Of a stretch of 64,000 nt of DNA, positions 36,596 to 44,061 are shown piece by piece. A program made the position numbers and the translations under genes. Every line of letters begins with the position of its first letter. Position 1 is the stretch's first letter. The stretch is from the NCBI GenBank assembly GCA_033765285.1, contig JANRIE010000010.1, positions 62,001 through 126,000 on the forward strand, written 5' to 3'. Under the pieces are notes generated by a model that had not been told where the DNA came from, made no database searches, and saw only the letters and a program-made list of their open reading frames with translations. The DNA comes from Filomicrobium sp033765285 (GTDB lineage Bacteria; Pseudomonadota; Alphaproteobacteria; Rhizobiales; Hyphomicrobiaceae).

Positions 36596-37439
36596 AGGCG
36601 ATCGAGAAGTTGAGCTGGCCGGGCGTGGCACCGGCTGGCGGCGGCGGAAACGATGCGCCACGCACGGCGGCCAGCGCGCGTTGGTCGGCCGAGCCGTTGC
36701 CACTCGACTTTGCGATACGCGCGTAGCGCAACCCGCCGCCGGACGACACGCCAAACGAGATCACGACCGTGCCTCGCGCGCCGCCCCCGGATGGTCGGCG
36801 CGCGGCCACGCGGGCGCGGACCTGCGATGCGTAAGCGCCGATACTGACACCACCCGACGCCTTTTTTCGCGTGGCCGTCTGCGCGGCGCGGTTTTCCTTC
36901 GCCGCGCCTTTTGGCGGGGCGGCCTTGGCGACCGGACGTGGTTTGGGCTGGACCTTGCGGACGGGCCGCGTGATTTCCGGCTCGGGACGCGGTTCGCGCT
37001 TTTCGACCACCTTCGGCGGCTCGGCAACTGGCAGTGTCACTTCAGGCTCAGGTGCCTTCGGGGCTTCTTCCACCTTGGTCTCGGGCGGTGGTGGCTCGAC
37101 CTCCGGCGGGGGCGGCGGCGGCTCCAACTCAGGCGGCGGTTCCTCGAGCTTGGCCTCCTCGACGGGCTCCGGCTCCGGCTCGGGCGGCGGTGTTGCGACC
37201 TGCTGCTCCTCCTCCGCGGCCTGCTCCTCCTCGGCAACGGGCAGATCAACGTCGAGGGCCGTCATCTCGATGTAGACGGCATCTTCGGCGCTAGGACCCT
37301 GACCTTGCGGCATGCCCATCAGCACCGCAGCCGCCGCAGCATGGAGGCAAACGGCGGAGATCGCCGCAGTCACCCAGCGACGACGCCGCTGGACCGCGGG
37401 CTCCAAACCAAGGCTCGGGAGCGAACTGGGCGCGGTCAT
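36582..37439 (-). CDS. tonB: TonB energy-transducing protein
   Basis: 285 residues. One N-terminal membrane helix (about 21-43), then a Pro/Glu-rich and Pro/Lys-rich stretch (80-180) that spans the periplasm. The C-terminal TonB domain follows: VSIGAYASQVRARVAARRPSGGGARGTVVISFGVSSGGGLRYARIAKSSGNGSADQRALAAVRGASFPPPPAG. It transmits proton-motive force from ExbB/ExbD to outer-membrane receptors. Start overlaps the exbD stop by 4 bp. No TonB-dependent receptor gene is in the window. Its end overlaps the convergent epimerase gene. Confidence 0.93.
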   Translation of the reverse strand: MTAPSSLPSLGLEPAVQRRRRWVTAAISAVCLHAAAAAVLMGMPQGQGPSAEDAVYIEMTALDVDLPVAEEEQAAEEEQQVATPPPEPEPEPVEEAKLEEPPPELEPPPPPPEVEPPPPETKVEEAPKAPEPEVTLPVAEPPKVVEKREPRPEPEITRPVRKVQPKPRPVAKAAPPKGAAKENRAAQTATRKKASGGVSIGAYASQVRARVAARRPSGGGARGTVVISFGVSSGGGLRYARIAKSSGNGSADQRALAAVRGASFPPPPAGATPGQLNFSIAFNYR

Positions 37440-37903
37440 GGGCGTGGGACGGCGCTCCCTGGTTGCGCCGCTGCGGCGGGCAACACCGAAGGGTCATCGA
37501 GCCCGACGAGCGCTACCTTGAGGTAGCCGGCGGCACGCAGCAGGTTCATCACGCGCATGAGCTCGCCATAGGGAACGGCCTTGTCGGCCCGCAGGAAGAC
37601 ACGTGTCTCCCGGTTGCCGCCCGTCTGCTCATCGAGCGCGGCGGCGAGTGCCTGGGACGCGACGCCGTCATTGCCGAGGCTCAGTGACAGGTCTGTTTTG
37701 ACGGTCAGGAACAACGGCTTGTCGGGTTTGGGCGCAGCGCGTGCGGCTGCTGCCGGCAAATCGACGGGGATATCGACTGTCGACAAGGGGGCCGCCACCA
37801 TGAAGATGATGAGCAACACGAGCATCACGTCGATGAAGGGCGTCACATTGATCTCGTGGTTCTCCACGAGGTCGTCATCGCCGCTGTCGAGCCGGCCTGC
37901 CAT
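37436..37903 (-). CDS. exbD: biopolymer transport protein ExbD
   Basis: 155 residues. HEINVTPFIDVMLVLLIIFMVAAP is the single transmembrane helix with the essential Asp, and the rest is the periplasmic domain (VDIPVDLPAAAA...LFLTVKTDLSLSLGND...RADKAVPYGELMRVMNLLRAAGYLKVALVGLD). Stator/force unit of the TonB system. It follows exbB after 24 bp and overlaps tonB. Confidence 0.95.
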   Translation of the reverse strand: MAGRLDSGDDDLVENHEINVTPFIDVMLVLLIIFMVAAPLSTVDIPVDLPAAAARAAPKPDKPLFLTVKTDLSLSLGNDGVASQALAAALDEQTGGNRETRVFLRADKAVPYGELMRVMNLLRAAGYLKVALVGLDDPSVLPAAAAQPGSAVPRP

Positions 37904-37927
37904 GGCGCGTGTTCTCCGCTTTCAACT

Positions 37928-39016
37928 CTACTCGGCAGCCCGCATCGAGGTAATCGCGAGGCCCCTGTCGAGGTCGCGCGAGACCAGACGTTCAATTTCG
38001 GCGGCGGTTTCGGCAGTGTCGGCCCTGCAGCCGCTGATGGTGCGGGCAAGCTGGTTGTAGAAGACCACCGCTGGAATGGCTGCAACGAGGCCGATCGCAG
38101 TCGCCAGCAGCGCCTCGGCAATGCCGGGCGCAACGATGGCCAGGTTCGTCGTCTGGGATTCAGAAATGCTGATGAAGCTGTTCATGATGCCCCAAACGGT
38201 GCCGAACAGCCCGACGAAGGGGGCCGTCGAACCGATCGTCGCCAGAATGCCGGTGCCGTAGGTCAGCGAGCGGCCGGTGTCGCGCACGATGCTGTCCATC
38301 CGGCTGCGGACGCGTTCCTTGATCGCACCCTGATCGCCGATGCCGTGGGACAGGCGTAGCTCCAATGCTGCTGCGTCGACGAGCCCGGCGACGAGGTGGC
38401 TGTCGCGCGGGATCCGCTGGGCAGCCTCCGCCAGGCTGCCGACACCGCTGATGGCGCGGCGTCCACTGGCGAGACGGCTGCGGGTGCGCGAGAGTTCGAA
38501 CGACTTGGCGATCCAAACCGTCCATGTCATCACCGAGGCGATCGCAAGGCCGACCATCACGGCCTTGACGACGATGTCGGCGGCCATGAACATGCCCCAG
38601 GGCGACAAGCCGTGAGGCAGATGCTTCGCGTCGCCTTCGGAGGCACTCGCGGCAGGATCGGCTGCCAGGGAACTGGCCGGCTCGGACGCGAGGCCTGCGG
38701 GTGGCACGGCAGATGTGTCGGCCGCTGGTGCCGGCGTCTGCTCGAGGGCTGGTGACGTTGCGGGGGCCGGCTGCGCCGTTGCTGCGGGCACGGTGGGGGG
38801 AGCCGAAGGCGCAATCGCGTTGCCGTCGCCGGCGCCGACCGCGGGAGCCGTCTGCGACGCGGCGGCCGGACCTGTCGGCGCGACAACGGCGGGTTGCGGC
38901 GCACTCTCTCCGGCGATGGGAGCAGGCGAGGTTTGCTGCTGATCCTGGGCCGTGGCGGTTACCTGGGTGGCAACGAGCAACAGACCGGTCACCAGGGCAA
39001 GATGCACAATCCTCAA
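37928..39016 (-). CDS. exbB: biopolymer transport protein ExbB with long secreted N-terminal extension
   Basis: 362 residues. Residues 1-24 are a signal peptide and 25-130 an Ala/Pro-rich extension, then the ExbB core: GMFMAADIVVKAVMVGLAIASVMTWTVWIAK (first helix), GTGILATIGSTAPFVGLFGTVWGIMNSF (second) and APGIAEALLATAIGLVAAIPAVVFYNQL (third). Core motifs are intact, so it should form the proton channel with ExbD. The N-terminal extension is common in alphaproteobacterial ExbB. Start is a TTG at 39016 with GAGGGAG upstream. First gene of the exbB-exbD-tonB operon. Confidence 0.94.
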   Translation of the reverse strand: MRIVHLALVTGLLLVATQVTATAQDQQQTSPAPIAGESAPQPAVVAPTGPAAASQTAPAVGAGDGNAIAPSAPPTVPAATAQPAPATSPALEQTPAPAADTSAVPPAGLASEPASSLAADPAASASEGDAKHLPHGLSPWGMFMAADIVVKAVMVGLAIASVMTWTVWIAKSFELSRTRSRLASGRRAISGVGSLAEAAQRIPRDSHLVAGLVDAAALELRLSHGIGDQGAIKERVRSRMDSIVRDTGRSLTYGTGILATIGSTAPFVGLFGTVWGIMNSFISISESQTTNLAIVAPGIAEALLATAIGLVAAIPAVVFYNQLARTISGCRADTAETAAEIERLVSRDLDRGLAITSMRAAE

Positions 39017-39100
39017 CAGACCACTCCCTCAATTGCGTGTAGCGTTGCGGCGCATTCTTACACTTGGCGGTGAAAGGGCCTGTCCACCCACAATGCGTTC

Positions 39101-39119
39101 GCCTGCCCGGTTGGCAGGC
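39101..39119. terminator. hairpin between the WD40-caspase and exbB genes
   Basis: GCCTGCCCGGTTGGCAGGC has a perfect 7-bp GC-rich stem and 5-base loop. It lies between the stop of the WD40-caspase gene (39313) and the exbB start (39016) on the same strand. No T-run follows on the minus strand, so it may be a weak terminator or a leader hairpin for exbB. The rest of this 296-bp gap shows nothing clear. Confidence 0.35.
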
Positions 39120-39312
39120 AGGAAACCGACGGCTTCTTAACACGAGGGTCGAGGCCTGGCCAAGACGCCGTCGTGTCGAACGACGGTCGCGGTGAATTCA
39201 ATACTTTTTGCATCATCAAATGTCCAGCCCGTGGTCTCACACGAGGCCGCGAGCTGAGTTGCAGGGCCGGCCAACGCAGGACGTCAAGAAACACGGGCGT
39301 CTCGCGCGGTGG

Positions 39313-42300
39313 TCACTCGAATTTCGCGATCGGAAAGTCCGGGGCGGTTCGCTCGTAATCGAATGCCGGATACTGCTGGCGCTCCGAAAGCCGATGGACC
39401 CGCGGGCCGAGAAAAGAACCTAAATCACGGACCGAAATTTCCCGTCCAAAATCGACAATTTTCCCGCTCAGGGCTTCGAGCAGGGCGAACGTGAAGTAGC
39501 CGTGCTTCAGCCCAGAATCCTCGAGAGCGTCTTGCTGGCCCGTCGTCGATGAAAAAAATGCGATGCGCGACGTATAGGCGTGGCCGGCGATCTCGTTGTT
39601 GTCGAGCCGTTCACGCGAGAAGTGCGCCGCCCGGCAGGTGTCGACGAACATGATTTTTCGCGCTTTCACGCCGTCCAGCGTCGTCTGGATGGTGCGCCAC
39701 GAGATCTGACTGTCATAGTCGGTCCAAGTGGCATCGGACGGGATGAGCATATAGCCCGGCGGCCCGGCATTGGTGCCGTGGCCGGCGACGAAGACGACGA
39801 CCGTGTCCTCGACGCTGGCCTGCTTGAGGACGTCGAGGCTTCGGACGATGTTCGCTTTGGTCGGGCGCAGAGCCGGGTCAGTCTGGTTGCTCGACAGAAC
39901 GAGGATGCTCGGCTCTTCCATGTGGGTCCGGCGCAGATGTGGCAGCAGACCGGCCGCGAATGCTTCAGCGTCGCGTGCGGCGAACTCGAGATCGTTTCCG
40001 GGAATGTTTGGATAGTCGTCGATGCCGATCGCCAGGACATAAGCTTTGCGGCGGCGGTCGAGACGGCCTTCGCCGCTGTGACTGATGATCAGCCGCTCTT
40101 CGTCGGTCAGGCCAACGGCGTTCTGCACACGGATCAGCACGTCGTTGGTGCCGCTGAACAGCGGCAGCACCTCCTTCAACGCGCCAAGGCTGGCGGGGTC
40201 GTCTGCCGATGGCGTCACGACCAGGACCAGCGTGTCGCGAACATACACCTCGATGCGGGTAATCGGAGCGGGCTGCGGACCCGGCTCCAGCGTCAGCGTC
40301 ACGGCCCCACCGCGATAAAGGCCGTCTTGACGCGGCGAGGTGACCGCCAGTTTGGGGATGTCACGGACGACATTGGCAGCGCTGGCCAAGGGCTCGGCCG
40401 ATCGCGCGGTCTCGCGCTGAACGGTGGCCGGGCTTGCGGCGAGACGGATGGCGTCCTCGACGACGTCGCGGCGCAGAAAGAGGTTGCGCGTTTGCGCCGC
40501 CGTGACGAATTCGGCGGATTGGTCGGGCCCTCGGCTGATGCGCCAGCCGACGAGACGCTCGCCACCCGGGGAGGCCACAAAATACCCTTTCGGCGTCCAT
40601 ACGATCCAATCGTCATGCGGCGTGCCAGCCTTGTCGAACGAGCGTGTCTGGTGGATCGAGACGATCAGGGCTCCCGTCTTGGCATTCCACAGTCGCACGG
40701 TCTGGTCGTTGCTGCCGGACGCGATGAACAGACCATCCTCAGAGACGGCGACGGCGGGGACGTCGCTCTCGTGGCCGCGCAGATCGTGAATAACCTTGCG
40801 GTCTTGTGCTGAAACGATTTCCAGGACGTTGTTGCGCCCGCCTGAGACGATCGCGCCGCCATCGGGCAGGAAGCTGTAAGCGTAATGGTCCTTGCCACGA
40901 CTCTCGTCGCGCACGGAGACGATACTCCGGGTACCCGCGCGGTCGACCTCCAGTTGTGGCCACCGTTCTGGGTCGCTGGGGGAGACGGTGCGCTGGAGCT
41001 TTGCGCCATCGTGTTCCAGAAGCGCCCGGGTCTGCGTGTAGTCGAGCGGCATGCCTTTCGGCGACACGATGCGCCCGTCCCTGATCTCCAGCGGCACTCC
41101 AAGATGGCGATCGCGCGCGTCTGGCAGCCGGAGGGCGAATTCGAGCTTGCCGGGCATGTCCGGACAACTGGGCTTGCCGGGGCAGGGATCATCGAAGCCC
41201 CAAGCGATATATGTGCCGCTGTCGTCGTTTCCATCCGGCGTGCGCAGGAAGCCGACGCCCCAGACGGAGCGGCCGCCGCCAACGAGCCGCAGCTGTGCTT
41301 TTTCCGGCTCCTCGGGTGCCCAGATGTCGATGCTGTTCTGGTTGCCGCCGGCGGAAGCGATGAAGCGACCGTCCGGGGAGACGGCGACCGCCTTGATCAC
41401 ATTGTCCAGCCCGCCATAACTCGCCAGCTTGCGGCCTTTCAAGGCGTCCCAGAGGCTGACGGCGTAGGGTGCATCGCCGCTGCCGACGACGATCTCTGTG
41501 GCGCGCCGGCCGTTGCCGAAGGCGAGCGCCGTGACGGCGGCTCCGGTCTGGAATTCCTGGATCCGTTTCCAATCGGGCCAGCTCCAAACCTGGACGCGCC
41601 CCGTCTGATCGCCGACCGCGAACAGATCGCCGTAGCTCGATACAGCCAACGCATTGGTGCGGGCGGAGATGTCGATGGAGCGGACAGCCTTTGCGCCGGC
41701 AATCTCGAAGACGCGCAACTTGTAGTCGGTCGCGATGGTGACGACGTGATGCTCGCCGAGGAACGCCACGCGCTCCGGGTCTGACTTGCCATGATCGAGC
41801 GTGGCGATAGCCTTGCGGTCAGCCACCGACCAGACCACGGCTGTCCCGTCTCTGCCGGCGGAGGCAAGCAGCGCGCCCGTCGGTGAGTAGGCCAGGCCGA
41901 AGACGACCCCGCTATGGCCCTGCAGGCGTGCCGTCTGCTCACCTGTGGCGAGGTCGACAAGGCGGATGTCGCCATATGGCTTGGCGGCCGAGAGATTGCC
42001 GGCGAGCGCGACCGTGCCTCCGTCAGCCGAGACCGCTGCGGCGTAAAGCTTGCCATGGTCGACCGCGCCGGCCTCACCGCGAATGACCAGACGGGTCTGG
42101 CCGGTCGCCGTGTCCCAGACGCGCGCGGTTTTGTCGTCGCTGGCTGAGACCAGCATGCGGCCGTCGCGAGAATAGGCGATGTCCCAGATGGCGCCGCGAT
42201 GGCCTGTTGGTGCCGTTTCCAGGACGGGCGCGGCGTCTTGGGCGAGGGCGGAGCCGGCGGCGAGGTGAGCGAGCGCCGCAACGAGGCCCGCTGCGATGGC

Positions 42301-42408
42301 TGCGCAGAGTGCCGTGGACCGTGCGGAGGTGAGAGCTTCTCTCCACGGCCGCATCACCATGGCTACATTACGCCCCATCGGATGCCGGATGTTCGATTGG
42401 GTGGTCAT
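39313..42408 (-). CDS. secreted caspase-family (C14) protease with WD40 repeats
   Basis: 1031 residues. A signal-like hydrophobic stretch at about 30-56 ends in SALAQD. Residues 65-610 hold at least eight WD40-type units, for example GHRGAIWDIAYSRDGRMLVSASDDKTARVWD, then GHSGVVFGLAYSPTG and GHESDVPAVAVSEDGLFIASGSNDQTVRLWN. A beta-sandwich linker (690-770) follows. The C-terminal 250 residues are a caspase fold: AYVLAIGIDDYPN, FVAGHGTN with catalytic His877, and MFVDTCRAAHF with Cys925. Export to the periplasm is inferred from the N-terminus. Bacterial caspase homologues are usually studied in the cytoplasm in programmed death or signalling, so an exported form beside TonB genes and cell-wall hydrolases is unusual. 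Substrate unknown. Confidence 0.9.
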   Translation of the reverse strand: MTTQSNIRHPMGRNVAMVMRPWREALTSARSTALCAAIAAGLVAALAHLAAGSALAQDAAPVLETAPTGHRGAIWDIAYSRDGRMLVSASDDKTARVWDTATGQTRLVIRGEAGAVDHGKLYAAAVSADGGTVALAGNLSAAKPYGDIRLVDLATGEQTARLQGHSGVVFGLAYSPTGALLASAGRDGTAVVWSVADRKAIATLDHGKSDPERVAFLGEHHVVTIATDYKLRVFEIAGAKAVRSIDISARTNALAVSSYGDLFAVGDQTGRVQVWSWPDWKRIQEFQTGAAVTALAFGNGRRATEIVVGSGDAPYAVSLWDALKGRKLASYGGLDNVIKAVAVSPDGRFIASAGGNQNSIDIWAPEEPEKAQLRLVGGGRSVWGVGFLRTPDGNDDSGTYIAWGFDDPCPGKPSCPDMPGKLEFALRLPDARDRHLGVPLEIRDGRIVSPKGMPLDYTQTRALLEHDGAKLQRTVSPSDPERWPQLEVDRAGTRSIVSVRDESRGKDHYAYSFLPDGGAIVSGGRNNVLEIVSAQDRKVIHDLRGHESDVPAVAVSEDGLFIASGSNDQTVRLWNAKTGALIVSIHQTRSFDKAGTPHDDWIVWTPKGYFVASPGGERLVGWRISRGPDQSAEFVTAAQTRNLFLRRDVVEDAIRLAASPATVQRETARSAEPLASAANVVRDIPKLAVTSPRQDGLYRGGAVTLTLEPGPQPAPITRIEVYVRDTLVLVVTPSADDPASLGALKEVLPLFSGTNDVLIRVQNAVGLTDEERLIISHSGEGRLDRRRKAYVLAIGIDDYPNIPGNDLEFAARDAEAFAAGLLPHLRRTHMEEPSILVLSSNQTDPALRPTKANIVRSLDVLKQASVEDTVVVFVAGHGTNAGPPGYMLIPSDATWTDYDSQISWRTIQTTLDGVKARKIMFVDTCRAAHFSRERLDNNEIAGHAYTSRIAFFSSTTGQQDALEDSGLKHGYFTFALLEALSGKIVDFGREISVRDLGSFLGPRVHRLSERQQYPAFDYERTAPDFPIAKFE

Positions 42409-42615
42409 GGTTGCCTGTCCCGACGGTGTCGCTGGAGAGCCGTTGTGTCTGCTGAGGCGAGAGGCTTTCAGCAGACGGCCAGCGCCATTTGCCGAACTGC
42501 CATCGCTCCACGCCCTGGGTTCAACGGTGCGTTCCGTGGACGTGCCACGTCGAACGGGTGCTCACGGCCGCGTCGTCGCGTGTGGGAGGCACCCGCTCTG
42601 CGGTGTTCGCCGAGC

Positions 42616-43029
42616 CTATCTCGTCACGCCCGCGCCGCTGCCGGTTCCCGGCACGTTGGGGCTTGTGCTCGGCTGACCGTCACGTGGGCGTACGTCGTCT
42701 CCACCGCTGCCGGTTGCGGGCGTGTTGGAGCCCGTGCCCGGCTGACTTGGCACATTCGGCCTCGGGGAGTTTTTGCCGAGCGTGTCGTCGCCAACCGCGG
42801 CGACGGCATCGAGGAAGACCTTCTCGATCGGCACATTCTGTTCCTCGGCGGCCTTTTTCAGCTTGTCGTGGAGCGCGGGGGAGTCCTTTTCCATTTTTTC
42901 GATGAATTCCTTGGCTTCTTCCAATTGCGCGGCACTGTAAGCGGCTGGGTCGGCCCGCAGGATGATGGGCGAAAAGCCGGTGCCGGCAATCAGGGCGGCG
43001 AGTGCGGCGGCGCATAAACGCTTCGACAT
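42616..43029 (-). CDS. small secreted protein with low-complexity tail
   Basis: 137 residues from the ATG at 43029, which has a strong GGAGG. A signal peptide of about 26 residues is followed by a helical region (AAQLEEAKEFIEKMEKDSPALHDKLKKAAEEQNVPIEKVFLDAVAAVGDD). The tail is rich in Pro, Gly, Ser and Thr, with the unit PNVP-x-PGTGS used twice. Not recognised. It lies 207 bp upstream of the WD40-caspase gene on the same strand and may be co-expressed with it. Confidence 0.7.
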   Translation of the reverse strand: MSKRLCAAALAALIAGTGFSPIILRADPAAYSAAQLEEAKEFIEKMEKDSPALHDKLKKAAEEQNVPIEKVFLDAVAAVGDDTLGKNSPRPNVPSQPGTGSNTPATGSGGDDVRPRDGQPSTSPNVPGTGSGAGVTR

Positions 43030-43318
43030 AAATGCCTCCAAATCACGTCAGCGGACCACGCGGGAAACGTCTGCCATCGGTAGCAAAAGCTTCATGCCGT
43101 GGAGCTGTCATTGTCAAGTCCGTGTGAAGCCGGGTGCTTCTGGCACAGGGGGCTCCTGCTCTGGTCGCAATGCGGGGTGATGCTGTCATGTCGGTCGCCA
43201 AAGGGCGAACAATTGTGCTTGCTGCCTGATTGACCGCTACGTTTACGGAGAGTAACGTCTGAGATCGACGTCGTAATAAATGCTGTTTTTTTCGTTCGAT
43301 GTTCCCCGGGGGGCGAAC

Positions 43319-44050
43319 ATGCGTACACCAGTATTGTGTCGGGACGTTGGGCTTCGGCCAGTGCAAGTGAGCCATTCACTTGTCGTCGTTATGTCGATCT
43401 GGATTAATTCTGTCGGCGGCACTTATGCCGCAGCGCAGGAACCAGCCGTTTTTGCAGCAGAGCCTGCCGCAATAGACAACGCGCGCATCGACGACCTGTT
43501 CGCGGCCGAGACGCGAAAATCCAACGTCAGACTGCAACTGCCGGCAGCGTCGCAAAAAGCCGCGGGTCAGCCGCCTGCGCCGGTGCCGCTGTTCGTGCCG
43601 GCCGAAATCGTCGACCCCAGACAAGCCAGCAGCGGGCAAAAGCGGGCGGGCGGGCCGGCTGCGGGCGAACCGGTTTTGCATCTGGATCACGGCTATGTCG
43701 CGGAAATGGCGTTCGAGCGTTTCGACGTCACGGTGCGCGGCACGAACCAAGTTTTTACCGAGGACGTGCCCGGCAGGAAATCGGCAGCGCTCGCGCCGCC
43801 CCGCCCCGATTACATCGAGCCGTTCGAGGTGGACTATGCCGGCGGCCGCATCAATTTCGGATTTGCCGGAGGCCACTACAGCGTCGAGTTCGAATGCCGA
43901 GAGCCCGACGGCGACGGCGAGGCCGGACAGCAAGCCACGTCGTGCATCGACCCGGCTACCGCCCAGAAGATCGTCGACGATCTGTTGATCTGCAATGCCA
44001 AAGACGGGCGCTGCCTGACCGGCGGCATGAAATTCATTCGGGCAGAATGA
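43319..44050 (+). CDS. secreted hypothetical protein preceding the M23-GH19 gene
   Basis: 243 residues from the ATG at 43319 with GGGGGG five bases upstream. A hydrophobic segment (about 19-37) ends in TYAAAQ, a likely signal peptide. The body has a Pro/Ala-rich middle and a C-terminal beta-rich domain with four Cys (VEFECRE, TSCIDPATAQKIVDDLLICNAKDGRCLTGG). No family recognised. Its stop is within 12 bp of the preferred start of the next gene (or overlaps the alternative ATG), so the two are probably translated together. Confidence 0.68.
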   Translation: MRTPVLCRDVGLRPVQVSHSLVVVMSIWINSVGGTYAAAQEPAVFAAEPAAIDNARIDDLFAAETRKSNVRLQLPAASQKAAGQPPAPVPLFVPAEIVDPRQASSGQKRAGGPAAGEPVLHLDHGYVAEMAFERFDVTVRGTNQVFTEDVPGRKSAALAPPRPDYIEPFEVDYAGGRINFGFAGGHYSVEFECREPDGDGEAGQQATSCIDPATAQKIVDDLLICNAKDGRCLTGGMKFIRAE

Positions 44051-44061
44051 GGAGGTCGGGC

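Noticed and set aside
42616..43029. The PNVP/PGTGS units taken as a possible DNA repeat array
   Set aside because: Only two partial units occur, within the coding tail of a small secreted protein; too few for an array.
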